Below are positions 1 through 10,679 of a stretch of DNA of 64,000 nucleotides, piece by piece. This DNA is from Streptomyces sp. KMM 9044 (GTDB lineage: Bacteria; Actinomycetota; Actinomycetes; Streptomycetales; Streptomycetaceae). The stretch's first letter is position 1. Each line of letters starts with the position of its first letter. Made by a program: the position numbers and the translations under genes. The notes below the pieces were generated by a model. The model did not search any database. It worked only from the letters and a program-made list of their open reading frames with translations, and was not told the DNA's origin. The stretch covers positions 3,410,001 to 3,474,000 of the forward strand of contig NZ_CP113910.1 in assembly GCF_024701375.2 (NCBI RefSeq), written 5' to 3'.

Positions 1-106
1 TCATCGCCGAGGCGTTCGGCGCCAGGACGTTGACCGCCCGCGCGGTGGCGGGTCCGGAGAGGACCCCTCCGCGCGGTTGGCCGGGAAGGGCTGCCGCATC
101 CGTCAT
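1..106 (-). CDS. MBL-fold metallo-hydrolase, N-terminus only
   Basis: The first 35 codons are visible, starting at the ATG at 106 and running off the left edge. The start overlaps the stop of the Nudix gene (ATGA), so the two are translationally coupled. The N-terminus (MTDAAALPGQPRGG, then ATARAVNVLAPN) resembles actinobacterial LACTB2-like metallo-beta-lactamase-fold hydrolases, which commonly follow a Nudix gene in Streptomyces. The HxHxDH metal-binding motif lies outside the window, so the family call rests on the N-terminus and context only. Confidence 0.6.
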   Translation of the reverse strand, partial: MTDAAALPGQPRGGVLSGPATARAVNVLAPNASAM

Positions 107-1059
107 GCGGGGGCTCCACCGTGGGGGTTGTGCTGAGTGTGCCGGGTGGGCTGGGCATGCTGCGGGACGTGCCGGGTGAACTCGTCGTGCCCCGGCCAGG
201 ACAGCACGACCTCGCCCTCCTCCAGCCGCGCGGTGGCCAGCACCGGCGTGAGGTCACGCGCGGGTGCCGCCTCGAGCGCCTGTGCCGCCGTCGTGTACGC
301 CGTCAGCTGGCGCAGGGTCGCGATGGTCGGCGGCATCATCAGCAGCTCGCCCCGGTCGTACGCGGCGGCTGCCTCGCCCGGGGCGATCCACACCGTACGG
401 TCGGCCTCCGTGGAGGCGTTCCGGGTGCGCTGTCCCTCGGGAAGGGCGGCGACGAAGAACCAGGTGTCGTAGCGGCGGGGCTCGAACTCCGGGGTGATCC
501 ACCGCGTCCACCCGCCGAGCAGGTCCGAGCGCAGGACCAGTCCCCGGCGGTCGAGGAACTCCGCGAAGGACATCTCCCGCGCGACGAGGGCCGCGCGATC
601 CGCCTCCCAGTCCGGGCCCGTGGTGTCGCCGACCACGGAGTCGGGCGTCGGGCCCGCAAGCAGCACGCCGGCCTCCTCGTACGTCTCGCGCACCGCGGCG
701 CAGACGACCGCCTGGGCCGCCGTTTCGCCGGCGCCGAGTCGGTCCGCCCACCACGCACGCGTGGGGCCCGCCCAGCGGACGCGGAGATCGTCGTCGCGCG
801 GGTCGACCCCACCGCCGGGATAGGCGTACGCACCTCCGGCGAAGGCCATGGAGGTGCGTCGGCGCAGCATGTGGACGACGTAGCCGTCGCCGGTGTCCTT
901 CAGGAGCATGACGGTGGCCGCGCGCTTCGGTGCGACCGGGACGAGGGTCCCGTCCGCGAGCGCGCGGATACGCTCCGGCCATTCCGGCGGATACCACTGC
1001 CCGCCGGTTCGAACACCCGGCCGGCCCCCGGCCTGCCCATCAGCCTGCGCATTCGCCAT
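103..1059 (-). CDS. Nudix hydrolase family protein
   Basis: 318 aa. The core domain covers roughly residues 45-230. The Nudix box is recognisable but spread out: GGGVDPRDDD near residue 80, then AAVRETYEEAGVLL near residues 120-133, which supplies the REXXEEXG helix. Long Nudix proteins of this type in actinobacteria are coenzyme A pyrophosphatase/NUDT19-like, but the substrate cannot be read from sequence. The gene is followed by the MBL hydrolase with an ATGA overlap, suggesting one operon. The 45-residue N-terminal extension and the His/Gln-rich tail look disordered. Confidence 0.85.
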   Translation of the reverse strand: MANAQADGQAGGRPGVRTGGQWYPPEWPERIRALADGTLVPVAPKRAATVMLLKDTGDGYVVHMLRRRTSMAFAGGAYAYPGGGVDPRDDDLRVRWAGPTRAWWADRLGAGETAAQAVVCAAVRETYEEAGVLLAGPTPDSVVGDTTGPDWEADRAALVAREMSFAEFLDRRGLVLRSDLLGGWTRWITPEFEPRRYDTWFFVAALPEGQRTRNASTEADRTVWIAPGEAAAAYDRGELLMMPPTIATLRQLTAYTTAAQALEAAPARDLTPVLATARLEEGEVVLSWPGHDEFTRHVPQHAQPTRHTQHNPHGGAPA

Positions 1060-1179
1060 GGCCGGAGGCTATCTCTCGACGGGCCGATGTTCGAGGGGCA
1101 ACCCGGGGAGCAGGGGAGAAGCACCCGCCCGCCCCCGCAAGCCCGCCCCCCTCAGTCCGTCCCCCTCAGTCCGTCCCCC

Positions 1180-1650
1180 TCAGTCCGTCCCGGTCAGTTC
1201 CACCTGGATCTCGACCTCCACGGGCGCGTCCAGCGGCAGTACCGCGACGCCCACCGCGCTGCGGGCGTGGACGCCCTTGTCGCCGAGGACGTCGACCAGC
1301 AGCTCGCTCGCGCCGTTGAGGACGCCCGGCTGGCCCGTGAAGTCCGCGGCCGAGGCCACGAACCCGGTGACCTTCACCACGCGCGCCACGCGGTCCAGGT
1401 CACCGGCGACGGACTTCACTGCGGCGAGGGCGTTCAGCGCACAGGTGCGCGCCAGCTCCTTCGCTTCCTCCGCCGTGACCTCGGCGCCGACCTTGCCGGT
1501 CAGCGAGAGCGCGCCGTCCACCATGGGAAGCTGGCCGGCGGTGTGGACGTACCGGCCGGACAGCACGGCCGGACGGTACGCGGCCAGCGGCGGAACCACC
1601 TCGGGCAGCCTCAGGCCGAGCTCGGCCAGCTTCGCCTCGACCTCGCTCAC
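1180..1650 (-). CDS. RidA family protein
   Basis: 156 aa starting at GTG 1650, chosen because it overlaps the upstream DUF4177 stop (GTGA). RidA/YjgF/UK114 proteins are small trimeric deaminases that remove reactive enamine/imine intermediates of amino-acid metabolism. Seen here: the YVHTAGQLP strand, the central TCALNALAAVKS helix, and AVGVAVLPLDAPVEVEIQVEL near the C-terminus. It is the longer 'YjgF-like' type of about 155 residues found in actinobacteria. In that subgroup the deaminase arginine is often missing and the activity is uncertain. Confidence 0.85.
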   Translation of the reverse strand: MSEVEAKLAELGLRLPEVVPPLAAYRPAVLSGRYVHTAGQLPMVDGALSLTGKVGAEVTAEEAKELARTCALNALAAVKSVAGDLDRVARVVKVTGFVASAADFTGQPGVLNGASELLVDVLGDKGVHARSAVGVAVLPLDAPVEVEIQVELTGTD

Positions 1651-1808
1651 GCCTGCTTCTCCCGCTTCAGGTAGGCCACCAGCTGCTCGGGGTTGTTCGG
1701 GCCGGGAACGACCTGTACAAGCTCCCAGCCGTCCTCGCCCCAGGTGTCCAGAATCTGCTTCGTGGCGTGGACCAGCAGCGGAACCGTCGAGTACTCCCAT
1801 TTCGTCAT
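1647..1808 (-). CDS. DUF4177 small protein
   Basis: 53 aa, ATG at 1808. The sequence starts MTKWEYSTVPLLVHATKQ, followed by DTWGEDGWELVQVVPG, which is the DUF4177 signature (an aromatic-rich start and a GWELV core). Function is unknown. It overlaps the ridA-like gene by 4 nt (GTGA), so the two are probably co-translated. It is divergent from the ArsA-like gene beginning at 1890, so 1809-1889 must hold both promoters. Confidence 0.8.
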   Translation of the reverse strand: MTKWEYSTVPLLVHATKQILDTWGEDGWELVQVVPGPNNPEQLVAYLKREKQA

Positions 1809-1889
1809 GCGGCGACTCTAGCGGCTGCATTCCGGGGAGATCCCACCCGGAGCCGACGGGACGCGCGGGGAGGAATTAGGCTCAAAGGC

Positions 1890-2867
1890 GTGAGCAGGCT
1901 TCAGGTCGTCAGTGGCAAAGGCGGAACCGGCAAGACCACGGTGGCCGCGGCCCTCGCGCTGGCTCTGGCCACGGAGGGGAAGCGGACGCTTCTCGTCGAG
2001 GTCGAGGGCCGCCAGGGCATCGCACAGGTCTTCGAGACGGAGGCGTTGCCGTACGAGGAACGAAAGATCGCCGTCGCCCCCGGGGGCGGGGAGGTGCACG
2101 CCCTCGCCATCGACGCGGAGCGTGCCCTTCTGGACTACCTCCAGATGTTCTACAAGCTGGGCGGTGCCGGACGGGCCTTGAAGAAGCTCGGCGCGATCGA
2201 CTTCGCGACCACCATCGCGCCGGGTGTACGGGACGTGCTGCTGACCGGCAAGGCGTGCGAGGCGGTACGGCGCAAGGACAGGAGCGGACGGTTCGTCTAC
2301 GACTACGTCGTGATGGACGCCCCGCCGACCGGGCGCATCACCCGCTTCCTCAACGTCAACGACGAGGTCGCGGGACTCGCCAGGATCGGCCCGATACACC
2401 ATCAGGCACAGGCCGTGATGCGGGTGCTGAAATCGCCGGAGACGTCGGTGCACCTGGTCACGCTGCTGGAGGAGATGCCGGTCCAGGAGACCGTGGACGG
2501 CATCGCCGAGCTGCGGGCGGCCCGGCTGCCGGTGGGGCGGATCATCGTCAACATGGTGCGCCCGGAGCTGCTGGACGCGGCCGATCTGGAACGCGTGGGG
2601 ACGGTCACGCGTTCTTCTCTCGCGCGGTCGTTGTCCTCGGCCGGTCTCGGCGGCGCGCGGCGCGGCGGGCACGCCGAGCGGCTGGTGGACCCTCTGCTCA
2701 CGCAGGCGGAGGAGTACGCCGAGCGGTACGCGCTGGAGGCCGAGCAGCGCGCCGCGCTGGCCGAGGTGGAGCTGCCCCGGCACGAGCTGCCGCTGCTCGC
2801 GGAGGGCATGGACCTGGCGGGCCTGTACGAGCTGGCCGAGGAACTCCGCGCCCAGGGGGTGTCATGA
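1890..2867 (+). CDS. ArsA-like ATPase (first of pair)
   Basis: 325 aa from GTG 1890 (VSRLQVVSGKGGTGKTT). The deviant Walker A of the ArsA/MinD SIMIBI class is at residues 8-16 (GKGGTGKTT) and the switch II-like DYVVMDAPPTGRI lies near residues 140-152. Streptomyces genomes carry two adjacent ArsA-like genes upstream of wblA; they are annotated as ion-transporting ATPases, but no arsenite function is established. The metal-binding cysteines of true ArsA are absent. The stop overlaps a short ORF (ATGA at 2864) that leads into the second ATPase, so the genes form one transcription unit. Confidence 0.85.
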   Translation: MSRLQVVSGKGGTGKTTVAAALALALATEGKRTLLVEVEGRQGIAQVFETEALPYEERKIAVAPGGGEVHALAIDAERALLDYLQMFYKLGGAGRALKKLGAIDFATTIAPGVRDVLLTGKACEAVRRKDRSGRFVYDYVVMDAPPTGRITRFLNVNDEVAGLARIGPIHHQAQAVMRVLKSPETSVHLVTLLEEMPVQETVDGIAELRAARLPVGRIIVNMVRPELLDAADLERVGTVTRSSLARSLSSAGLGGARRGGHAERLVDPLLTQAEEYAERYALEAEQRAALAEVELPRHELPLLAEGMDLAGLYELAEELRAQGVS

Positions 2868-2965
2868 CCGGCAAGAACCCGCCCGCCGAAGCCGCACCCC
2901 GTACGGGCGTGCCCGTCACCGACCGGCAACCGAACCGGAAGCATCGGAAGCAGGGAATGTCATGA
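2864..2965 (+). CDS. 33-codon linker ORF between the ArsA-like genes
   Basis: A 33-codon frame begins at ATG 2864 inside the stop of the first ATPase (ATGA). It ends with TGA at 2963-2965, which overlaps the ATG of the second ATPase at 2962 (ATGA again). The product would be very basic and proline-rich (MTGKNPPAEAAPRTG, ending RKHRKQGMS). It may simply be a ribosome relay for translational coupling rather than a functional peptide. A purine-rich stretch (AGCAGGGA) precedes 2962. Confidence 0.4.
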   Translation: MTGKNPPAEAAPRTGVPVTDRQPNRKHRKQGMS

Positions 2966-4446
2966 GTCGTCGTCCGGAACCGGCGCAGGCGCACGACCCG
3001 GCCCACGCGGGCGGCTCGGCCCGCCACCACCTCTCCTCCGTACCCACGCTCGATGTCGACCCGCTGATCGAGGACCGCGGCACCCGGATCGTGGTGTGCT
3101 GCGGTTCGGGCGGGGTGGGCAAGACGACCACCGCGGCGGCGCTGGGTCTGCGCGCGGCCGAGCGGGGGCGCAAGGTGGTCGTCCTGACCATCGATCCGGC
3201 CCGCAGGCTGGCCCAGTCCATGGGCATCGACTCCCTCGACAACATCCCCCGCCGGGTGAAGGGCATCGACGGCTCCGCGGGGGGCGAACTGCACGCGATG
3301 ATGCTCGACATGAAGCGCACGTTCGACGAGATCGTCGAGGCGCACGCGGACCCCGAGCGGGCCTCGGCGATCCTGGGGAACCCCTTCTACCAGTCGCTCT
3401 CGGCGGGCTTCGCGGGCACGCAGGAGTACATGGCGATGGAGAAGCTGGGGCAGCTGCGGGCCCGTGACGAGTGGGACCTCATCGTCGTCGACACCCCGCC
3501 GTCCCGGTCCGCGCTGGACTTCCTGGACGCGCCGAAGCGGCTCGGTTCCTTCCTCGACGGCAAGCTCATCCGCGTCCTGCTGGCCCCGGCGAAGGTCGGC
3601 GGCCGGGCGGGGATGAAGTTCCTGAACGTCGGGATGTCCATGATGACCGGCGTCCTGGGAAAGGTGCTCGGAGGCCAACTGCTGGGCGACGTGCAGACGT
3701 TCGTGGCAGCGATGGACTCCATGTTCGGCGGGTTCCGTACCCGCGCGGACGCCACGTTCAAGCTGCTCCAGGCGCCCGGGACCGCGTTCCTGGTGGTCGC
3801 GGCCCCGGAGCGGGACGCGCTGCGCGAGGCCGCGTACTTCGTGGAACGGCTGGCCGCCGAGGACATGCCGCTGGCCGGCCTGGTCCTCAACCGGGTGCAC
3901 GGCAGCGACGCCGACCGGCTGTCGGCCGAGCGGGCACTCGCCGCCGCAGAAAATCTTGAGGACTCCCGCATTGTGGATCAGGAGGGCGGGAAAGCTGGAC
4001 TTCGTAACTCACCCGACCCATACAAGAGTTCGGCCGACCCCGCTGCGGAGACTCCCACTCCGGAGGCACCCGGGGCCCCCGACACATCCAAGTCACCCAC
4101 AACCGTCTCTCCCGGCACCCCGGCACAGGACGACGTCCCCGACGGAGGCTCCCCCGCCACCGTGGACGACACCGGCGCCGGGGTCGGCGCCGACAGAGCG
4201 GGCGAGGTGGACGCGGAGCGGTCCGTCGACCAGCTCACCGTGGGCCTGTTGAGGCTGCACGCCGAGCGGATGCAACTGCTCTCACGCGAGCAGCGCACAC
4301 GGGACCGCTTCACCGCGCTCCACCCCGAGGTGGCGGTGACGGAGGTGGCCGCGCTGCCCGGCGACGTGCACGACCTCGCGGGGCTGCGGGACATCGGCGA
4401 CCGGCTCGCGGCCAACCGGCCGGAGCTGCCCGGGGCGAGCGCCTGA
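2962..4446 (+). CDS. ArsA-like ATPase (second of pair)
   Basis: 494 aa. Walker A is GSGGVGKTTTAAALG near residues 48-62 and the switch II-like DLIVVDTPPSRSALDFLD lies near residues 173-190. Residues ~335-410 are a Pro/Thr/Asp-rich linker (TPTPEAPGAPDTSKS and similar) that looks disordered. It separates the ATPase domain from a C-terminal helical segment (LLRLHAERMQLLSREQ). The pair may act as a heterodimeric SIMIBI ATPase, as suggested by the shared operon and different lengths; this is inference. It converges on wblA. Confidence 0.85.
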   Translation: MSRRPEPAQAHDPAHAGGSARHHLSSVPTLDVDPLIEDRGTRIVVCCGSGGVGKTTTAAALGLRAAERGRKVVVLTIDPARRLAQSMGIDSLDNIPRRVKGIDGSAGGELHAMMLDMKRTFDEIVEAHADPERASAILGNPFYQSLSAGFAGTQEYMAMEKLGQLRARDEWDLIVVDTPPSRSALDFLDAPKRLGSFLDGKLIRVLLAPAKVGGRAGMKFLNVGMSMMTGVLGKVLGGQLLGDVQTFVAAMDSMFGGFRTRADATFKLLQAPGTAFLVVAAPERDALREAAYFVERLAAEDMPLAGLVLNRVHGSDADRLSAERALAAAENLEDSRIVDQEGGKAGLRNSPDPYKSSADPAAETPTPEAPGAPDTSKSPTTVSPGTPAQDDVPDGGSPATVDDTGAGVGADRAGEVDAERSVDQLTVGLLRLHAERMQLLSREQRTRDRFTALHPEVAVTEVAALPGDVHDLAGLRDIGDRLAANRPELPGASA

Positions 4447-4612
4447 CACACGTCGGCACGCCCTGACGGCGGCGCCGTGCCCCGTCACCGGACCAGCCGT
4501 CACTGACGCCCACGTGCCCCGAGGCGCGCCGACATCCCCTGACGGACCGGTCCGCAAGTCCCCACGGATCCACGGGCCCACGGGTCCGCACCGACGGCCC
4601 CGTCGCCACGCG

Positions 4613-4684
4613 CGGCCGAGCACCGACCAGCGGCCGAACACCGACCACCCGCGGAACACCGACCGTCCGCCGAACGCCGCCCGC
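4613..4684. repeat. Degenerate 18-bp tandem repeat, four units
   Basis: Four consecutive 18-nt units start at 4613, 4631, 4649 and 4667. Each is a variant of CGGCCGAACACCGACCAC. The repeat lies in the 326-bp gap between the convergent second ArsA-like gene and wblA. No gene is supported in this gap. Confidence 0.6.
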
Positions 4685-4772
4685 ACGCGGAGTCCTGCCC
4701 GCACGGAGTCTGCTCGCCCGGAGTCCTGCCCGCCGTGCTCCCCCGCAGAGGCCAAGAACCCCCCGAGAGCCC

Positions 4773-5108
4773 TCAGCCCACCGCCACGAGGTTCGCGTAC
4801 ACCTCGTCGTCGAGGGGGACGCCCCCTGTCCCCTGCTCGTACTCCGTGCGCGCGGTCTCCAGCAGCCGGCGCCAGGACGTCACCGTGGGCCGCCGACGCA
4901 GCAGCGCGCGACGTTCACGTTCCGTCATCCCTCCCCATACGCCGAACTCGACGCGGTTGTCGAGCGCGTCGGCCAGGCACTCCGTGCGTACCGGACATCC
5001 GGTGCACACCGCCTTGGCCCTGTTCTGCGCTGCTCCTTGAACGAACAGCTCATCCGGATCAGTAGTGCGACAGGCAGCCTGCGCACTCCAGTCGGTAACC
5101 CAGCCCAT
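4773..5108 (-). CDS. wblA: WhiB-family regulator WblA
   Basis: 111 aa from ATG 5108 (MGWVTDWSAQAACRTTDPDE), the start that matches WblA family length. Four [4Fe-4S] cysteine ligands are seen (AAC, then C-TGC, then EC), followed by the WhiB turn GVWGGM and the basic segment ERRALLRRRP that binds DNA or sigma region 4. WblA is a developmental and antibiotic regulator in Streptomyces. Neighbours (two ArsA-like ATPases on one side, a class A PBP on the other) match the S. coelicolor wblA locus, which supports the symbol. An upstream in-frame ATG at 5165 would add 19 residues not usual for the family. Confidence 0.92.
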   Translation of the reverse strand: MGWVTDWSAQAACRTTDPDELFVQGAAQNRAKAVCTGCPVRTECLADALDNRVEFGVWGGMTERERRALLRRRPTVTSWRRLLETARTEYEQGTGGVPLDDEVYANLVAVG

Positions 5109-5525
5109 ACCGGCGCCGTCCTCTCCCGAATCGAGGCTCCCCCACGGCGGCAGCGGCATATTCACCGCCGCCAGTTGAGGACGTTACGGAAGGTGGGCAC
5201 AGCGCAACACCCCCAGCAGGCCCAATCTTGAATGGCCCGAACGGACTATGGGTAAGCGGCAGATCACCCGGGGGAGTGAGGTGGCGACATCCGCGACAAT
5301 CCCGAGGTTTCAGGTCGTTTCACTTGCGCCACAACGGACACCATGTGACACGGGAGGTGGTTCCGGACACGCACCCAACACGCGCCGACAAAAAAGTCGG
5401 AGGGATCCGGAACGATTCGGGGTCGCCGGACGTATTGATACGTGACCTCACTGCTGTGACAGTTGCGAGCAGCTTAGGCCAAGGCCTGTACGCCTGTCCG
5501 GCGAACGAGAACGTAGGCTGCTCCC
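5109..5525. promoter_or_regulatory. Long divergent intergenic region between wblA and the PBP gene
   Basis: 417 bp without a supportable gene. It must carry the wblA promoter (leftward) and the PBP promoter (rightward). Its base composition is lower in GC than the flanks around 5330-5480. A long 5' leader is typical of developmental regulators, but no specific operator could be recognised by eye. Confidence 0.5.
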
Positions 5526-7868
<2,343 letters not shown>

Positions 7869-7891
7869 CGGCACACAGACGACACAGACGA

Positions 7892-7936
7892 AGGGCCCCT
7901 CTTCTCCGTGCTTGGGCTCGAGAGGGAGGGGTCCTC
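7892..7936. terminator. Bidirectional hairpin between convergent genes
   Basis: GGGCCCCTCTTCTC pairs with GAGAGGGAGGGGTCC across a short loop. It sits between the converging PBP and YqeY genes. Streptomyces terminators often lack a T-run, as here. Confidence 0.7.
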
Positions 7937-7950
7937 CGCTGTCCACCGGC

Positions 7951-8418
7951 TCAGCTGCCGGCGAGGGACTTCTTCACCGCGGCGGCCACGCGACCGCCCT
8001 CCGCCTGCCCGGCCACCTTCGGGTTGACGATCTTCATGACCTCGCCCATGGCCCGCGGGCCCTGGGCACCGGCCGCCTTCGCCTCCTCGACGGCCTGGGC
8101 GACGATCGCGTTCAGCTCGTCGTCGGACAGTTGCTGGGGCAGGTAGCGCGCGAGGAACTCACCCTCCGCCTTCTCCCGCTCGGCCTGCTCGGGACGCCCG
8201 CCCCGGGCGAAGGCGTCCGCCGCCTCACGGCGCTTCTTCGCCTCGCGGGTGATCACCTCGAAGACCTCGTCGTCGGAGAGCTCGCGCTTCTCCGTCCCCG
8301 CGACCTCCTCCTTGGTGATCGCGGTGAGCGTCAGCCGGAGCGTCGAGGAGCTGAGCTCGTCGCGCTCTCTGATCGCAACGTTGAGGTCGTCGTGCAGCTT
8401 CGACTTGAGCGTGGTCAT
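7951..8418 (-). CDS. GatB/YqeY domain protein
   Basis: 155 aa from ATG 8418 (MTTLKSKLHDDLNVA). This start is chosen over the in-frame ATG at 8460 because the family begins here. The YqeY domain resembles the tRNA-binding tail of GatB. Visible features: RDELSSSTLRL, the KRRE-AADAFARGGR helix, the QQLSDDEL turn and the terminal GGRVAAAVKKSL. The role is thought to be linked to tRNA-dependent amidation but is not established. It is convergent with the PBP and divergent from the phosphoesterase. Confidence 0.88.
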   Translation of the reverse strand: MTTLKSKLHDDLNVAIRERDELSSSTLRLTLTAITKEEVAGTEKRELSDDEVFEVITREAKKRREAADAFARGGRPEQAEREKAEGEFLARYLPQQLSDDELNAIVAQAVEEAKAAGAQGPRAMGEVMKIVNPKVAGQAEGGRVAAAVKKSLAGS

Positions 8419-8590
8419 GCCTTGATTGTCGCAGGAACGGAGGGAGGGACGCCCACGCATTCACGGCGTGCTCCCGAACCCCGGTGTCACAGGGCCCGTT
8501 CGGGCGGACGGTCACCAGCCCGCTCCGGACCGACCGCCCGGAGGGTGACCGCGGAACATCCGCTCCTCCCGGATCTGACACGATGGGCAT

Positions 8591-9517
8591 ATGCGCGCGC
8601 GATACGGAATCCCCCTGGGAATCACGGCGGCCGGTGCCGCCGGACTGGTGTACGCGGCGGGCTTCGAGGCCCGCTCCTTCCGACTGCGGCGGGTGACGAT
8701 CCCGGTCCTGCCCGCCGGAGTGCGCCCGCTGCGCGTGCTGCAGGTATCCGACATCCACATGGTGAGCGGCCAGCGCAAGAAGCAGCGCTGGCTGCGCTCA
8801 CTGGCGGGTCTGCGTCCGGACTTCGTGATCAACACGGGCGACAACCTGTCCGACCCGGAGGGCGTCCCGGAGGTACTGGACGCGCTGGGCCCGCTGATGG
8901 AGTTCCCGGGCGCGTACGTCTTCGGCTCCAACGACTACTACGGCCCGAAGCTGCGCAACCCCGCCCGCTACCTGATCGAGAAGGTCCAGGGCCGGCACGG
9001 CCTGAACGGTAACCCCCCAGTCGCCGACGTGGTCCACAACCCGTGGGAGGACCTGCGGGACGGCTTCGACGGCGCGGGCTGGCGGAACCTGACGAACACC
9101 AGGGACACCCTGAAGATCGAGGGCGCCACGATCGAGCTGACCGGCCTGGACGACCCGCACATCAAACGGGACCGCTACACGGAGGTGGCGGGCGGCCCGT
9201 CGGGCACGGCCGACTTCTCGATGGGTGTCGTCCACGCCCCCTACCTGCGCGTCCTGGACTCCTTCACGGCTGAGGGCTACCCCCTGGTCCTGGCCGGCCA
9301 CACCCACGGCGGCCAGCTCTGCGTCCCGTTCTACGGCGCCCTGGTCACCAACTGCGACCTGGACACCGACCGCGTGAAGGGCCTGTCCTCGCACACCTCC
9401 GAGGGTCGGACGTCCTACCTCCACGTCTCCGCGGGCTGCGGAACCAGCCGCTACACCCCGTTCCGCGTCGCCTGCCCTCCGGAGGCGACGCTGATGACAC
9501 TGGTGGGGCGGGAGTAA
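8591..9517 (+). CDS. Metallophosphoesterase (calcineurin-like), membrane-anchored
   Basis: 308 aa. A short N-terminal hydrophobic segment (residues 6-23) resembles a signal anchor. The metal-binding motifs of calcineurin-like phosphoesterases appear in order: SDIHM near 55, NTGDN near 81, GSNDYYG near 114 (where GNH is usual) and GHTHGGQ near 239. The GND/GNH position reads SND, which occurs in the YaeI-like Streptomyces group. The likely substrate is a phosphodiester (YaeI is a UDP-diacylglucosamine/lipid-linked type), but this cannot be read from sequence. Confidence 0.88.
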   Translation: MRARYGIPLGITAAGAAGLVYAAGFEARSFRLRRVTIPVLPAGVRPLRVLQVSDIHMVSGQRKKQRWLRSLAGLRPDFVINTGDNLSDPEGVPEVLDALGPLMEFPGAYVFGSNDYYGPKLRNPARYLIEKVQGRHGLNGNPPVADVVHNPWEDLRDGFDGAGWRNLTNTRDTLKIEGATIELTGLDDPHIKRDRYTEVAGGPSGTADFSMGVVHAPYLRVLDSFTAEGYPLVLAGHTHGGQLCVPFYGALVTNCDLDTDRVKGLSSHTSEGRTSYLHVSAGCGTSRYTPFRVACPPEATLMTLVGRE

Positions 9518-9690
9518 CCCGGAGCCGGGGCGGTCCAGGCACCAGGACGGCCCGGGTACGGAGACGGCCCGGGTGGTGACCGGGTAGTGAGGGGCGGCCC
9601 GGACACGGGACGACAGGCCACCCGGCGCCGAGGTCCCCCGTCCGGCCCACCCGCATCGCCCCGACCAGGTCGTTCACCCACTCTGGGTTC

Positions 9691-10494
9691 ATGACCGCCC
9701 CGATACCCAGGGACATCCCTGACCTTCCCGTCATCCCGGGGAGACGAACGAACCTCATGCCGTCGTCCGCCCCCGCGGGAGCCGTGGCACCGCCTGTGCA
9801 CCGCCCCCTGACAGCGGCGTACCGCCTGCTCCTGGCGCTGGCAGCGATCGCGGCGGTGACCGTGGAGCTCCTGCTCGGCAGCCCGGCGCGCGTCCTGAGC
9901 CACTTCGCGATCCAGAGCACGCTCCTGCTGGCCGCGGTCATGCTCGCCTCGGCCGGCAGGGCCTGGGCGGCCCGCCGCCCCCTGCCGGGCGCCCTGACCG
10001 GAGCGACGCTGCTGTACGTGGTCGCGGCAGCCCTGGTCCACCACGTACTCCCGGCGGACGCGACACCGGCGTTCACGATGACGGATCCGACCACGACGGC
10101 AACCCTGACCGGAACAGCCGCCACGCTGGCCGCCCTCGCGCCGCCCGCCCTGCACACGGTGCTCCCCGTCGCCGCGGTCCTGGACTGGCTGCTCCTCTCC
10201 CCGCCGGCCCGCACACGCCTCACCCACGCCGCCGCATGGCTCCTGTACCCGACGGCGTACCTGACCTTCACCCTGACCCTCGGCGCCCTCCTCCCCGACG
10301 GCGCAGCCCGCTTCCCCCACCCCTTCCAGGACATCGGCCGGCACGGCTACCAGCACGTCCTGGGCGTCTCCCTCCTCCTGCTCCTCGCCCTCTACGCCCT
10401 GGCCCTCGTCCTCGTCACCGCGGACCGCACCCGCCCGGACCCCGTCCGCCTCGGCGCCAAAACCGGATTTCGTCTCCAGCCACCGGTGGGCTAA
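9691..10494 (+). CDS. Pr6Pr-family integral membrane protein
   Basis: 267 aa with about six hydrophobic helices from residue ~35 to ~245. It shows the Pr6Pr/FAR-17a-like layout: an acidic/aromatic YPTAYLTFTLTLGAL helix near residue 190 and a conserved HVLP after helix 3. Function is unknown. An alternative start at ATG 9757 (MPSSAPAGA) would remove a 22-residue Pro-rich lead. It is the last gene before tRNA-Pro and lies outside the integrated element. Confidence 0.7.
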   Translation: MTAPIPRDIPDLPVIPGRRTNLMPSSAPAGAVAPPVHRPLTAAYRLLLALAAIAAVTVELLLGSPARVLSHFAIQSTLLLAAVMLASAGRAWAARRPLPGALTGATLLYVVAAALVHHVLPADATPAFTMTDPTTTATLTGTAATLAALAPPALHTVLPVAAVLDWLLLSPPARTRLTHAAAWLLYPTAYLTFTLTLGALLPDGAARFPHPFQDIGRHGYQHVLGVSLLLLLALYALALVLVTADRTRPDPVRLGAKTGFRLQPPVG

Positions 10495-10527
10495 AGTGAA
10501 CGTCGTCGCCGTGAGAGCAGCGACAAT

Positions 10528-10601
10528 CGGGGTGTGGCGCAGCTTGGCAGCGCGCTTCGTTCGGGACGAAGAGGTCGTGGGTTCAAATCCCGCCACCCCG
10601 A
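10528..10601 (+). tRNA. tRNA-Pro (CGG)
   Basis: 74 nt that fold as a tRNA: acceptor stem CGGGGTG/CACCCCG, D-stem GCGC/GCGC, anticodon stem CTTCG/CGAAG with loop TTCGGGA (anticodon CGG), T-stem GTGGG/CCCGC with loop TTCAAAT. CCA is not encoded. The 3' part is part of the 43-bp attachment repeat. Confidence 0.97.
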
Positions 10602-10602
10602 C
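10560..10602. repeat. attL: 3' end of tRNA-Pro
   Basis: The 43-bp sequence from the anticodon loop through the acceptor stem plus one base is repeated without mismatch at 49827-49869. Insertion keeps the tRNA gene intact, as is usual for tRNA-targeting tyrosine integrases. Confidence 0.93.
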
Positions 10603-10613
10603 AGAGAAACACC

Positions 10614-10655
10614 AGGTCCCCAGGCTATTCACGTGAGTAGGCTGGGGACCTGTTT
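10614..10655 (+). terminator. Terminator after tRNA-Pro
   Basis: AGGTCCCCAG pairs with CTGGGGACCT around a ~20-nt partly paired loop and is followed by TTTTCG. It lies 12 nt after the tRNA, within element DNA, so the island supplied a new terminator. Confidence 0.8.
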
Positions 10656-10679
10656 TCGTTTGCGTGACTACCTGAGTGA

